Shown here: positions 55,227-64,000 of the stretch, piece after piece
How the letters are laid out: the number at the start of each line of letters is the position of its first letter
Numbering within the stretch: position 1 is the stretch's first letter
Assembly: GCF_019974135.1 (NCBI RefSeq)
Contig: NZ_AP025017.1
Span: 434,001 to 498,000 of the forward strand
Reading direction: 5' to 3'
DNA length: 64,000 nt
DNA from: Actinomyces capricornis
GTDB lineage: Bacteria > Actinomycetota > Actinomycetes > Actinomycetales > Actinomycetaceae
The notes under the pieces: generated by a model
The model's database searches: none
What the model was told of the DNA's origin: nothing
The model's input: only the letters and a program-made list of their open reading frames with translations
Translations under genes and position numbers: made by a program

Positions 55227-56308
55227 CCCTGGTCCCCGACGGCCGCCAGGCGCTCGGCCTCATCCATGGCGATGGCCGAGGCGATGACCGGCCCCAGGTC
55301 GCCGTCGAGCACGGCGTCGAGGTTGTAGGCCTTGAAGCCGGTGCGGTGGTCGGCGATGCGGTTCTCAGGGAAGTTGTAGGTGCGGATCCGCTCGGAGCGG
55401 TCCACGGTGCGCACCTGGCTGCGGCGCGCCTCGGCGGCCTCGGCGGCGGCCGCCGCCGCCCGCTCGGCCAGCAGCCGGGCGCGCAGCACCCGCATGGCCG
55501 CCTCCCTGTTCTGCAGCTGGGACTTCTCGTTCTGCATGGAGACCACGATGCCGGTGGGCAGGTGGGTGATGCGCACCGCCGAGTCGGTGGTGTTGACGCT
55601 CTGCCCGCCCGGCCCCGAGGAGCGGAAGACGTCCACGCGCAGGTCGGCGGCGTCGATCTCCAGCTCGCCGGGATCGTCGGCCTCGGGCATGACCAGCACC
55701 CCGGCGGCCGAGGTGTGGATGCGCCCCTGGCTCTCGGTCACGGGCACGCGCTGGACGCGGTGGACGCCGCCCTCGTACTTCAGGTGCGCCCACACCCCCT
55801 CCTGGGGCTCGACGGGCGTGCGGGTCTTGATGGCCAGGCGGATGTCCTTGTACCCGCCCAGGTCGGAGTCGGTGGCGTCCAGGACCTCCACGGCCCAGCC
55901 CTGGCGCTCGGCGTAGCGGGTGTACATGCGGGCCAGGTCGGAGGCGAACAGGGCGGACTCCTCCCCGCCCTCCCCCGCCTTGACCTCGATGATGACGTCG
56001 CGGGCGTCGTCGGGGTCGCGGGGCACGAGCACCTCGCGCAGGCGCTCGGCGGCCTCGGCCTCGGCCTGCCGCAGTGCGGGGAGCTCCTCGGCGAACTCCG
56101 CGTCCTCCTCGGCCAGCTCGACGGCGTCGGCCAGGTCGGTGCTGGCGGCCTGCCAGGCGCGGTAGGCGGCCACCACCCGCCCGAGCTCGGCGTAACGGCG
56201 CCCCAGTCGGCGCATGGCCGCCGGGTCCGAGGCCGCGGGGCCCGCCATCTCGGCCTCGATGGCCGCGTACTCCTCCAGGAGCGGGGCGGCTGCTTGGAAG
56301 TCGCTCAC
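55223..56308 (-). CDS. prfA: Peptide chain release factor 1
   Basis: 361 residues. Contains the tripeptide anticodon region, [21 protein letters not shown], and the GGQ loop in [22 protein letters not shown]1 reads UAG and UAA. The GTG at 56308 is preceded by AAAGGTG. Length is normal. Followed by prmC by overlap; rpmE lies upstream on the same strand, as in many actinobacteria. Confidence 0.95.
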   Translation of the reverse strand: MSDFQAAAPLLEEYAAIEAEMAGPAASDPAAMRRLGRRYAELGRVVAAYRAWQAASTDLADAVELAEEDAEFAEELPALRQAEAEAAERLREVLVPRDPDDARDVIIEVKAGEGGEESALFASDLARMYTRYAERQGWAVEVLDATDSDLGGYKDIRLAIKTRTPVEPQEGVWAHLKYEGGVHRVQRVPVTESQGRIHTSAAGVLVMPEADDPGELEIDAADLRVDVFRSSGPGGQSVNTTDSAVRITHLPTGIVVSMQNEKSQLQNREAAMRVLRARLLAERAAAAAAEAAEARRSQVRTVDRSERIRTYNFPENRIADHRTGFKAYNLDAVLDGDLGPVIASAIAMDEAERLAAVGDQG

Positions 56309-56428
56309 GGCTCACCTTTCCTCATGCTGCGCTGGTCATCGGTGGTCGGCCGCTGGGCTGCCGTGCCCCGGGCCGCCATCTGCGGGGTCTGCGGGGCCGA
56401 CAAGGCCGGTGCGGGCCGCTGATGCACG

Positions 56429-56472
56429 ACGACGCCGACGGCGACTCGCGGGGAGTCTCCGTCGGCGTCGTG
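56429..56472 (-). terminator. Hairpin between rpmE and prfA
   Basis: ACGACGCCGACGG (56429-56441) pairs with CCGTCGGCGTCGT (56459-56471); an inner ACTC/GAGT pair adds to the stem. It lies just after the rpmE stop. There is no T-run, so it may be a Rho-independent-like pause or an mRNA processing site. Confidence 0.45.
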
Positions 56473-56480
56473 AGGCGGGG

Positions 56481-56693
56481 CTACTTGCCGCGCTTGCCGT
56501 AGCGGGCCTCGAAGCGGGCCACGCGGCCACCGGTGTCGAGGATCTTCTGCTTGCCGGTGTAGAAGGGGTGGCAGGCCGAGCACACGTCCACGCGGATCTC
56601 ACCGTCGGTGACGGTGGAGCGGGTCTCGAAGGTGTTGCCGCAGGTGCAGGTGACCGTGGTGGCCACGTAGTCGGGGTGGATACCCTGCTTCAT
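56481..56693 (-). CDS. rpmE: Ribosomal protein bL31, zinc-containing form
   Basis: 70 residues: [20 protein letters not shown], then [21 protein letters not shown]. The CxC and CxxC pairs mark the zinc-binding (C+) form. bL31 is a component of the large ribosomal subunit at the subunit bridge. The ATG at 56693 has AAGGAG upstream. Actinobacterial bL31 is often controlled by a leader or zinc-dependent regulator; no definite element was identified here. Confidence 0.95.
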   Translation of the reverse strand: MKQGIHPDYVATTVTCTCGNTFETRSTVTDGEIRVDVCSACHPFYTGKQKILDTGGRVARFEARYGKRGK

Positions 56694-57052
56694 CGGTGTC
56701 TCCTTAAGCGATCAGAGGGTCCGGGTCCCATGCGGCGGCACGGGTGAACCGGAGGCCGATCGGTGATTCTTCCACGTGGGCGCACCAGGCACAATGCTCG
56801 CGCCCGTGAACCCGGGCACCCTGCCGCTTGACGGTCCGGGCGAGACCGCGCCCCTCAAGGCGCCTCCACGAAGCGCACGAGGCGACGACCCGCAGTCGCA
56901 TCGTGCTTCCGGCATCGCAGGAGCCGGGCTGCGGGGCGCGCCCGCAGGGCTGGCACCGGGTCCGGCGGGAGCACCAAGGGCGCCCAGCGCCCGATGGCGC
57001 GAGGGACTGCCCGAGGACACGCCCCGCGGCCAAGCCCGGACCCCGCCCGCGC
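56694..57052. other. Intergenic region rho-rpmE
   Basis: 359 bp. It holds the hairpin after rho (57041-57063) and GC-rich partial complements in the rpmE leader (56725-56760 region). No gene is supported. A possible r-protein leader was not confirmed. Confidence 0.45.
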
Positions 57053-57063
57053 TCAGGCGGGGG
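57041..57063 (-). terminator. Hairpin at the end of rho
   Basis: CCCCGCC (57041-57047) pairs with GGCGGGG (57057-57063) across an 9-nt loop that includes the rho stop codon. No T-run follows, so termination is uncertain. Confidence 0.4.
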
Positions 57064-59140
57064 TGGCCTCGTCGTCGGCGTCGGCCAGGGAGGTGCCGGC
57101 CGGGGTGGTCTTGGAGATGACCATGAGGAACTCGGCATTGGACTGGGTGTCCTTGAGCTTGGACAGCACCAGCTCGAGGGCCTGCTGCTGCTCCAGGCCC
57201 GCGAAGAGGCGGCGCAGGCGCCACATGATCTTGAGCTGGGCGGGATCGATGAGCAGCTCCTCGCGGCGCGTGCCCGAGGCCGCTACATCCACGGCCGGGA
57301 AGATGCGCTTGTCCGCCAGCTGGCGGGACAGGCGCAGCTCCATGTTGCCGGTGCCCTTGAACTCCTCGAAGATGACCTCATCCATCTTCGAGCCGGTCTC
57401 CACCAGGGCCGTGGCCAGGATCGTCAGGCTGCCGCCGTTCTCCACATTGCGGGCCGCACCGAAGAAGCGCTTGGGCGGGTAGAGGGCCGAGGCGTCCACA
57501 CCACCGGACAGGATGCGCCCCGAGGCGGGGGCCGCCAGGTTGTAGGCGCGCCCCAGGCGGGTGATGGAGTCCAGGAGGACCACGACGTCCTGGCCGAGCT
57601 CGACCAGGCGCTTGGCCCGCTCGATGGCCAGCTCGGCCACCGTGGTGTGGTCCGAGGCGGGGCGGTCGAAGGTCGAGGCGATGACCTCGCCCTTGACGGT
57701 GCGCTGCATGTCGGTGACCTCCTCGGGGCGCTCGTCGACGAGCACGACCATGAGGTGGGCCTCGGGGTTGTTGATGGCGATGGCGTTGGCGATCTGCTGC
57801 AGGACGATCGTCTTGCCGGCCTTGGGCGGGGAGACGATGAGCCCGCGCTGGCCCTTGCCGATGGGCGAGACCAGGTCGATGACGCGGGGGGTCAGGGCCT
57901 TGGGCGTGGTCTCCAGGCGCAGCTGCTCCTGGGGGTAGAGGGGGGTGAGCTTGGTGAACTCGGGGCGGCGCTTGGAGCGCTCGGCGTCCATCCCGTTGAT
58001 GGTCTCCACGCTCACCAGAGGGTTGTACTTCACGCGCCCCGCACGGTTCTGGCGCCGGTTGCCCCGGCCCTGGGCGCCGGGGCTGGTGGTCTCCCCGCCC
58101 TCGCGCACCCAGCCGGTGACGGCGTCGCCGGCCCGCAGCCCGTTGTCCTTGATGAGGTGGCCCGAGACGTAGACGTCCTTGGGGCCGGGCAGGTAGCCGG
58201 AGGTGCGCAGGTAGGCGTGCTGCTGGTCGGTGACGTCGAGGATGCCGGCCACGGGCAGCAGGACCTCCTCCTCGCGCGGCTGGCCCCGGCCCTGGCGCCC
58301 GCCGGACTCGCCCGCCTCACGGCCCTGAGTGTCGCGGCCCTCGCGCTCGAAGCGGTCGCGCCCGCGCTTGCGGCCCCGCCGACGGCGCCCGCCGCGGCCC
58401 TCGTCGTAGCCATCGTCCTCCTCGCGGTTGCGGCGCGATCGCTCGGTGGGCTCGACGGCGGCGGTACCGGTGGCGTCGGCCAGGTCGCGCATGAGCGCGG
58501 CCTTGGCGTCGAGGTGGTCCTCGGGGGCATCGGGGCTCGACTCGCGTCGGGAGGACCCGCCCCGCTCAGCGCTGCCACTGCGGCTGTCACTGCGCTCGGG
58601 CGTGCCCGCGGCGGCCTGGGCGCGACGGCGCCCACGGCGGGACTCGCGCGGCTGGTCATCGCGGGACTCGTCGATCTCACGGTCGGAGCCGGCATGGTCG
58701 TGGTCGGTGCGGTCGGCGCGCTGCCCGCGGCGACGACGGGGCCCGGGGGCCTCCTCGGCGTCGTCGGCGCGCTCGGCCCGGGACTCCTCAGAGGTGTCCG
58801 GGAAGATCGGGGAGCGCGAGGGCAGCTCGATGCCCAGGTCGAGGGCCGGGGCGGACTCGCGCGCGGGGGTGCCGGCGGCCGCCTGGGCCCGGCGTCGGCG
58901 GGGGCGCGCACTCTCCTCAGCGGGAGCGGCCTGGCCCGTGGGCTGCTCGGCGGAGGGCGCCTGGTCGGGTGTGGGAGCTGTGGCGGGAGTGGAGGTGCCG
59001 CGCGCCTCGCGGATGGCGGCGACAAGCTCGCTCTTGCGCATGCGGGAGGTGCCCTTGAGGCCCATCTGCCCGGCAAGCGCCTGGAGCTCGGCCAGGCGCA
59101 TCGTGGAGAGCGAGGACTGGGAGCTGGAGGTCTCGGTCAC
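57053..59140 (-). CDS. rho: Transcription termination factor Rho
   Basis: 695 residues. A Rho_N domain (about 10-48, [29 protein letters not shown]) is followed by a long Arg/Asp/Gly/Pro/Ala-rich insert (about 50-275) typical of actinobacterial Rho, an RNA-binding cold-shock domain ([20 protein letters not shown]), and the hexameric ATPase with PPKAGKTI (about 437). Q-loop and R-loop segments and the GNMELRLSR motif are present. It unwinds RNA and stops transcription. The GTG at 59140 has AAGGAC 4 nt upstream. Upstream -10 and -35 elements are noted separately. Confidence 0.94.
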   Translation of the reverse strand: MTETSSSQSSLSTMRLAELQALAGQMGLKGTSRMRKSELVAAIREARGTSTPATAPTPDQAPSAEQPTGQAAPAEESARPRRRRAQAAAGTPARESAPALDLGIELPSRSPIFPDTSEESRAERADDAEEAPGPRRRRGQRADRTDHDHAGSDREIDESRDDQPRESRRGRRRAQAAAGTPERSDSRSGSAERGGSSRRESSPDAPEDHLDAKAALMRDLADATGTAAVEPTERSRRNREEDDGYDEGRGGRRRRGRKRGRDRFEREGRDTQGREAGESGGRQGRGQPREEEVLLPVAGILDVTDQQHAYLRTSGYLPGPKDVYVSGHLIKDNGLRAGDAVTGWVREGGETTSPGAQGRGNRRQNRAGRVKYNPLVSVETINGMDAERSKRRPEFTKLTPLYPQEQLRLETTPKALTPRVIDLVSPIGKGQRGLIVSPPKAGKTIVLQQIANAIAINNPEAHLMVVLVDERPEEVTDMQRTVKGEVIASTFDRPASDHTTVAELAIERAKRLVELGQDVVVLLDSITRLGRAYNLAAPASGRILSGGVDASALYPPKRFFGAARNVENGGSLTILATALVETGSKMDEVIFEEFKGTGNMELRLSRQLADKRIFPAVDVAASGTRREELLIDPAQLKIMWRLRRLFAGLEQQQALELVLSKLKDTQSNAEFLMVISKTTPAGTSLADADDEATPA

Positions 59141-59635
59141 GAGTGTCCTTACGGTGTGGTTGCGCCACGCGCTGCGGCCTGGCGTTCAACAGGGAGACCA
59201 CTGAGGAGCCGTTGGAGTCGCTCACAGAGGGTCGTGCACGCAACGTCGTGCATCATGAGGCAGAGCCTCCTGCCGACGACGGGTGCGGGCTGGCGCTGCG
59301 ATACGCAGGGCCATTGCCGTCATCCTAGCAGCCCCATGCCCTCGCAGGGCAACTCCCCCGCGCCATCGTGCTCATCACGGCCCGTCCGCGCCGGGCCGGG
59401 CCCAGGCGCTGCGCACGGCGCGGGCCCAGGGCAGGTGGGATGCCCGTCCCGGGAGACGGTGAACAGGGCGGGACGTGGGTGAACGTGGGTGAAGGCCTGC
59501 GGCAGGACGCGGGCTGGGCGTCATCGCACCACCGACCGCAGGCCTTCACGATCCACGTGAGCCACCGCTGCCCGCCGGGGAGCGCCGGGGCATGGGGCGA
59601 TGCCCGGGGCCGGGAGCAGCGCCCCACCCCGCCCC
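59141..59635. other. Intergenic region between rho and the FMN reductase
   Basis: 495 bp. A 14-bp inverted repeat (59489-59502 and 59536-59549; loop 33 nt; GTGAAGGCCTGCGG) lies in the middle, perhaps a terminator for leftward transcription from the right. GGGTGAACGTGGGTGAA is a short direct repeat. No gene is supported. Confidence 0.5.
59322..59352 (-). promoter_or_regulatory. Candidate rho promoter
   Basis: On the minus strand TTGCCC (59347-59352) and TAGGAT (59322-59327), 19-bp spacing, 180 nt upstream of the rho start. Long 5' leaders are common for rho genes. Confidence 0.4.
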
Positions 59636-60484
59636 CTAGCGGGAGCGGCGCGGCAGCAGGGAGTCCATGGGCGTGAAGCCGGCCATGGCATCAACGGGCT
59701 CCTGGCGGCTGTGGCAGCGCAGCATCTGCGCCAGCTCACTGCCGGCCCGCTCGACCCTGGCCCCCAGCGGGGCCTCCCTGCGGGCCGCGGGCGCCTCGGA
59801 GGCCCAGGCCGCCCCGAAGTCCTCGCTGGCGGCGAAGACCGCCAGGGTGGCGGGGCGCGCCTTGAGGTGGGTCAGCAGCGGGCGCAAGGCGTACTCGGTG
59901 ACCAGGGAGTGGCGCGCGGTGCCCGCCGTCGCCCCCAGGATCACCGGCATCCCCTCGAGGGCGCCCTCGGGCAGGACGTCGACGAAGCTCTTGAACAGTC
60001 CGGAGTAGGAGCCCTGGAAGACCGGGGAGACCAGGATGGCGCCGTCGGCCCGGCTCAGGGACTCCACGGCCTTGTCCAGCTCTGCGCTCATCGGTCCGCC
60101 CACGGAGGCCAGCGCGATATCGCCGGCCATGGGGCGCAGGGAGATGACCTCCACCGAGGCCAGGCGGGAGTCGGCCTCCAGGGCCCGGCGCGCGGCCTGG
60201 GCCAGGCGGTCGGCCAGCCTCTCCGAGGTCGACGGCGTGCTGATCCCCGCGTGGACGGCCACCAGGCGGGCGATCCGGCCCATCTGGGTGTGGTCGTAGG
60301 CGTCATCGAAGTCCCCGTACTCCCCCACCATCGGGCCGCCGGCCTCATCGGCCCGCGCGGTGGTGGTGCCGGCCCGCCCGGCCAGTCGGGCCGCCTCGAC
60401 CTCCTGGCGCTCGGGGGCGTATCCGGGCGCCGCGGCGCCCTGGCCGGACCGGGGGGCGCCGGGCCCCTGTGCGGTGTTCGACAT
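59636..60484 (-). CDS. NADPH-dependent FMN reductase, CE1759 family
   Basis: 282 residues. After a disordered N-terminus (about 1-70) the flavodoxin-like reductase fold: LVAVHAGISTPSTSERLADRL, ADGAILVSPVFQGSYSGLFKSFVDVLPEGAL and VILGATAGTARHS. It supplies reduced FMN to the neighbouring LLM monooxygenase, and the pair is a known actinobacterial arrangement. The ATG at 60484 is 4 nt after the upstream gene's stop codon begins; translationally close-coupled. Confidence 0.88.
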   Translation of the reverse strand: MSNTAQGPGAPRSGQGAAAPGYAPERQEVEAARLAGRAGTTTARADEAGGPMVGEYGDFDDAYDHTQMGRIARLVAVHAGISTPSTSERLADRLAQAARRALEADSRLASVEVISLRPMAGDIALASVGGPMSAELDKAVESLSRADGAILVSPVFQGSYSGLFKSFVDVLPEGALEGMPVILGATAGTARHSLVTEYALRPLLTHLKARPATLAVFAASEDFGAAWASEAPAARREAPLGARVERAGSELAQMLRCHSRQEPVDAMAGFTPMDSLLPRRSR

Positions 60485-60485
60485 G

Positions 60486-61634
60486 TCAGATCCTCACCTT
60501 CCTGCCCGTGAGCGGGTCGAAGTCGTCGGTCATGGAGAAGGGCTTGTCCGCCGGGGGCTCGGCGCCCTCCAGGATCGCGCGGTGGCGGGGGTGGAGGGGC
60601 GCCTCGGGGACCTCGGCGGGCTTGGAGCCCTCCAGCTCGGCGCGCAGGGCCGGGACGATCTCGGTGCCCAGGATCTCGATCTGGCGCATGACCTCGGCGT
60701 GCGGGACCCCGCCCATGTCGACGTTGAAGGCCTGGCGCTGGTAGTCGCCCACGGCGTCGCGGTAGGTCAGGTACTTCTCGACGATCTGCTCGGGGGTGCC
60801 CACGGCCAGCGGGGTGTGGGCGGTCATCTCCTCCAGGCTGGCGCCCTGGTAGACGTAGCTGTTGCGGAAGTAGGGCAGGTACTTGCGCACCGCCTCGTCG
60901 TGGGTCTTGGCGGCGAAGAACTGCCCGCCCAGGCCCACGATCGCCTGCTCGGGGCTGCCGTGACCGTAGTGCGCATAGCGCTCGCGGTAGAGCCGGACCA
61001 TCTTGGCGGTGTGCTCCACGGGCCAGAAGATGTTGTTGTGGAAGAAGCCGTCGCCGTAGTAGGCGGCCTGCTCGGCGATCTGGGGGGAGCGGATGGAGCC
61101 GTGCCACACGAAGGGGGCGACGCCGTCGAGCGGGCGGGGCATGGAGGTGAAATCGGTCAGGGGCGTGCGGAACTCGCCCTCCCAGTCCACGTTCGTCTCG
61201 GCCCACAGCCTGCGCACGAGGTCGTAGTTCTCCACGGCCAGGGAGATGCCCTTGCGGATGTCCTTGCCGAACCAGGGGTAGACCGGGCCGGTGTTGCCGC
61301 GGCCCATCATGAGGTCGACCCGCCCGTCGGCCAGGTGCTGGAGGTAGGCGTACTCCTCGGCGATGCGCACCGGGTCGTTGGTGGTGATGAGGGTGGTGGC
61401 GGTGCTCAGCAGCAGCGTCTCGGTGCGAGCCGCGATGCTGGCCAGGAGCGCCACGGGGCTGGAGGGCACGAAGGGCGGGTTGTGGTGCTCGCCGGTGGCG
61501 AAGAAGTCGAGGCCGACCTGCTCGCTGAGCACCGCCATCTCCACGGTGCTCTTGATGCGCTCGCGCTCGGAGAGGGCCTTGCCGGTGGCCGGGTCGGTGG
61601 TGACGTCCCCGACGGTGAAGATTCCGAATTGCAT
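60486..61634 (-). CDS. LLM class flavin-dependent oxidoreductase, CE1758 family
   Basis: 382 residues. A luciferase-like (beta/alpha)8 barrel: FFATGEHHNPPF, ASIAARTETLLLSTA, ADGRVDLMMGRGNTGPVYPWFG and FVWHGSIRSPQIAEQAAYYGDGFF. It uses FMNH2 and O2 to oxidise an organic substrate, likely fed by the reductase downstream. Substrate unknown. The ATG at 61634 has AAAGG-type sequence upstream. The start is near a low-GC promoter-like stretch at 61690-61720. Confidence 0.9.
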   Translation of the reverse strand: MQFGIFTVGDVTTDPATGKALSERERIKSTVEMAVLSEQVGLDFFATGEHHNPPFVPSSPVALLASIAARTETLLLSTATTLITTNDPVRIAEEYAYLQHLADGRVDLMMGRGNTGPVYPWFGKDIRKGISLAVENYDLVRRLWAETNVDWEGEFRTPLTDFTSMPRPLDGVAPFVWHGSIRSPQIAEQAAYYGDGFFHNNIFWPVEHTAKMVRLYRERYAHYGHGSPEQAIVGLGGQFFAAKTHDEAVRKYLPYFRNSYVYQGASLEEMTAHTPLAVGTPEQIVEKYLTYRDAVGDYQRQAFNVDMGGVPHAEVMRQIEILGTEIVPALRAELEGSKPAEVPEAPLHPRHRAILEGAEPPADKPFSMTDDFDPLTGRKVRI

Positions 61635-61834
61635 GTCAGTGCCGCCTTTCTACGGAGGGTCGGTGGTGGCCTGTCCTGATGGCACGACTCTAGACTCAAT
61701 TTGGTTGAATAGTAAACTACCCGGGGATGAGTCCCCCCTCACATGCGCATGCTCGGTCGGGAGTCCGCCTGCGCGCCTGCCTCAGGCACCGCCGACGGCG
61801 GAGCGCACCGGACGGCGCCCCGGGGCCGGATCCC

Positions 61835-62740
61835 TCAGCTCAGGACCGCACCGTGGGTGTCGATACCCGGCACGAGCACGGTCCACCCGTGGTGGGTCAG
61901 GGTGGCGCGGGTGTCCTCCTCCAGGGCTGAGAGCACGAGGACCGTGGGCCCGGCCCCGGAGATGACGGCGGGGTAGCCCTTGTCGCGCAGAGAGTCCATC
62001 ACCGCCATGGAGGCGGGCAGCACATTGCGCCGGTACTCCTGGTGGAGGCGGTCCTCGGTGCCGGCCATGAGCAGGTCGGGCCTCCCGGCCAGGGCCAGCA
62101 TGAGCACCGCCGCCCGCGAGGTGTTGAACAGGGCGTCGGCCCGCGGCACGGAGACGGGCAGGACCCGGCGCGCCTCCTCGGTGGACAGGCGCGTGCTCGA
62201 CGGCGGGATGAGCAGGCTGACGGGCAGTGCGCTGTCCACGGGCATGGGGGCCATGCGCGGCAGGCCATCGGCCTGCGTCCAGGCCACGGTCGCCCCGCCG
62301 AAGACCGCGGGCGCAACGTTGTCGGGGTGGCCCTCGAACTCGGTGGCCAGGGCGAAGACGAGCTCGTCGCCCAGGGCCTCGGGCTCGGAGATGAGCCCGC
62401 GCGCCAGCATGAGCCCGGCCACGGCGGCGCTGGCCGAGGAGCCCATGCCTCCCCCGTGGGGGATGCGGTTGGTGCAGCGCATCTCGAAGCCGGCCTGAGG
62501 GGCGCCCACCGCGTCCAGACCGGCGCGCAGGGCGCGCACCACGAGGTTCTCCTCGCCGGTGGGCACACTGCCCGCCCCCACGCCGGCGACCTCCACCCGG
62601 GTGACACCGGTGATGGGGCGCGCCTCGACCTCGTCGTAGAAGCGGAAGGCCATGCCGAAGGAGTCGAAGCCCGGCCCCATGTTGGCGGTGGTGGCCGGCA
62701 CGCGCACGGCGGCGCGCTCATGGATCAGTCTCATGCTCAC
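61835..62740 (-). CDS. thrB: Homoserine kinase
   Basis: 301 residues. GHMP family: VPATTANMGPGFDSFGMA, the ATP loop PHGGGMGSSASAAVAG, and GAGPTVLVLS. It phosphorylates homoserine on the way to threonine. The GTG at 62740 overlaps the hom stop (GTGA); an ATG at 62734 is the other candidate. Operon hom-thrB. Normal length. Confidence 0.94.
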   Translation of the reverse strand: MSMRLIHERAAVRVPATTANMGPGFDSFGMAFRFYDEVEARPITGVTRVEVAGVGAGSVPTGEENLVVRALRAGLDAVGAPQAGFEMRCTNRIPHGGGMGSSASAAVAGLMLARGLISEPEALGDELVFALATEFEGHPDNVAPAVFGGATVAWTQADGLPRMAPMPVDSALPVSLLIPPSSTRLSTEEARRVLPVSVPRADALFNTSRAAVLMLALAGRPDLLMAGTEDRLHQEYRRNVLPASMAVMDSLRDKGYPAVISGAGPTVLVLSALEEDTRATLTHHGWTVLVPGIDTHGAVLS

Positions 62741-63999
62741 TCGCCCTCGACCCGACGGATGGAGACGACCTCCAGGACACGCTCGCAGGCGCCCAGCCCC
62801 TCCACGGCGGCGTCGAGGCGCGACACGGGCGCGGGGTGCGTGACGATGGTGACGACCGCCTGCTCCTGGGAGACGTAGGCGCTCTGGCGCACCGAGTTGA
62901 TGGAGACCGCATGATCGGCGAAGACCCCGGCCATGGCTGCCAGGGAGCCCGGGGCGTCGTCGACGAGCAGCTGGATCTGGTAGCGGGTCACGGCAGCCCC
63001 GGGGCCCAGGATGGGCAGGGCGGCGTAGGTGGACTCGCGCGGCGCCTGACCGCCGTGGACGCGGTGGGCGGCCGCGGCGACGACGTCGGACAGGACGGCC
63101 GAGGCGGTGGGCGCGCCTCCGGCGCCCTGCCCGTAGAACATGAGGCGACCGGCGGACTCGGCCTCGACCAGGACGGCGTTGAAGGCGCCGTGGACACTGG
63201 CCAGGGGGTGGTCGGTGGGCACGAGGGCGGGGTGGACGCGCACGGAGATGCCCTCGGCCGCCCCGGCCTCGGGGCGGCACCGCTGGGCGATGGCCAGGAG
63301 CTTGAGCTCGCATCCCGAGGCGTGGGCCTCGCGGATGTCCTGGGAGGTGATCTCGCGGATGCCCTCGACGGTGACGTCGTCGAGGCCCACACGGGTGTGG
63401 AAGGCCAGGGAGGCGATGATGGCGGCCTTCGCCGCGGCGTCCAGGCCCTCGACGTCGGCGGTCGGGTCCGCCTCGGCGTAGCCCAGCTCCTGGGCGGCGG
63501 CCAGGGCGCGCTCGAAGGACAGGCCCTTGGTGCTCATCTCATCGAGGATGTAGTTGGTGGTGCCGTTGACGATGCCCAGGACGCTGGTGACCCGGTCACC
63601 CGCCATGGACTCGCGCAGGGCGTAGACCACCGGGATGGCCCCGGCCACGGCGGCCTCATAGTAGAAATCCGTGCCGGCAGCCGCTGCTGCGGCATACAGC
63701 TCGGGGCCGTGGGCGGCGATGAGCGCCTTGTTGCCGGTGATGACGCTGGCCCCGGCCTTGAAGGCGGCCAGGATGAGGGTGCGAGCCGGCTCGATCCCGC
63801 CGATGAGCTCGATGACCAGGTCGTTGCCGGTGGCCACGGCGGTGGCGTCATCGGTGAGCAGCTCACGAGGCACGGCAGGGTCCCGGGGGGCCTCCACATC
63901 GCGCACGGCGACGCCGGTGACGGTCAGCAGCGCCCCGGACCGGGCGGCGAACTCCTCGGCCTGCTCGGTCAGGAGCCGGATCACCTGGGTGCCGACGGT
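62737..63999 (-). CDS. hom: Homoserine dehydrogenase (N-terminus cut by the window edge)
   Basis: 421 codons are visible; the N-terminal NAD(P)-binding GxGxVG motif continues beyond the right edge (visible start TVGTQVIRLLTEQ). It has VIELIGGIEPA, VITGNKALIA, AGAIPVVYALRESMAGD and GIVNGTTNYILDEM (substrate-binding), GYAEADPTADVEGLDAAAK, and a C-terminal ACT domain (DAPGSLAAMAGVFADHAVSI) for threonine feedback. It reduces aspartate semialdehyde to homoserine. Confidence 0.95.
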   Translation of the reverse strand, partial: TVGTQVIRLLTEQAEEFAARSGALLTVTGVAVRDVEAPRDPAVPRELLTDDATAVATGNDLVIELIGGIEPARTLILAAFKAGASVITGNKALIAAHGPELYAAAAAAGTDFYYEAAVAGAIPVVYALRESMAGDRVTSVLGIVNGTTNYILDEMSTKGLSFERALAAAQELGYAEADPTADVEGLDAAAKAAIIASLAFHTRVGLDDVTVEGIREITSQDIREAHASGCELKLLAIAQRCRPEAGAAEGISVRVHPALVPTDHPLASVHGAFNAVLVEAESAGRLMFYGQGAGGAPTASAVLSDVVAAAAHRVHGGQAPRESTYAALPILGPGAAVTRYQIQLLVDDAPGSLAAMAGVFADHAVSINSVRQSAYVSQEQAVVTIVTHPAPVSRLDAAVEGLGACERVLEVVSIRRVEGE

Positions 64000-64000
64000 G

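Noticed and set aside
56700-56765. Ribosomal-protein L31 leader RNA
   Set aside because: GC-rich partial complements exist, but no pattern that I could match with confidence to a known leader; a covariance-model search would be decisive.

Overview
The window is about 64 kb of high-GC actinobacterial chromosome. Gene content and order (sucC-sucD-DUF6350-purN ... purH-DUF3017; hom-thrB ... rho-rpmE-prfA-prmC) and the sugar-degrading gene set suggest a member of the Actinomycetaceae, most likely Actinomyces or a close relative. No rRNA, tRNA or CRISPR array was seen.

Layout. 0-13 kb: the end of one ABC exporter half and its partner, a DAACS symporter, a small DUF3017 membrane protein, then a leftward block sucC-sucD-DUF6350-purN plus an ABC permease/ATPase pair, with purH last. 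The ABC pair has one frameshift in each gene. 13-18.6 kb is accessory: a MauE/DoxX-like gene whose stop codon lies in an IS5-type remnant, a lower-GC MFS exporter, a decayed ISL3 transposase and a RIO-type kinase between two copies of a palindromic repeat. 18.6-31.8 kb is metabolic: a fused tandem 6-phosphofructokinase, CPBP proteins, a PadR regulator, and GH13, GH31 and GH84 glycosidases. 32-42.5 kb: two HxlR regulators, the UvrD/PcrA helicase, an operon with a class M sirtuin and a zinc macrodomain hydrolase (reversible ADP-ribosylation), an AbrB-ABC-2 operon and a GH16 lipoprotein. 43-54 kb: a ClpC-like unfoldase, then a defence or toxin-antitoxin-rich stretch (HepT/MntA, IrrE-like protease plus DUF4411 PIN, an HTH protein with a degenerate nucleotidyltransferase domain plus a membrane protein), broken up by IS3 and IS630 debris. 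54-64 kb is core again: prmC, prfA, rpmE, rho, an FMN reductase/luciferase-like monooxygenase pair, thrB and hom (cut by the window edge).

The most unusual signal is non-coding. At least four families of short palindromic intergenic elements are scattered through the window. Three of them keep an exact length between copies: 94 bp (four copies), 70 bp (three copies) and 56 bp (two copies). In the 94-bp family the ends are conserved while the interior is not. One copy supplies the 3' end of a CPBP gene, and a separate 76-bp hairpin lies in frame inside prmC. Nine genes carry a -10-like hexamer exactly 6 nt before the start codon, a layout expected for leaderless transcripts.
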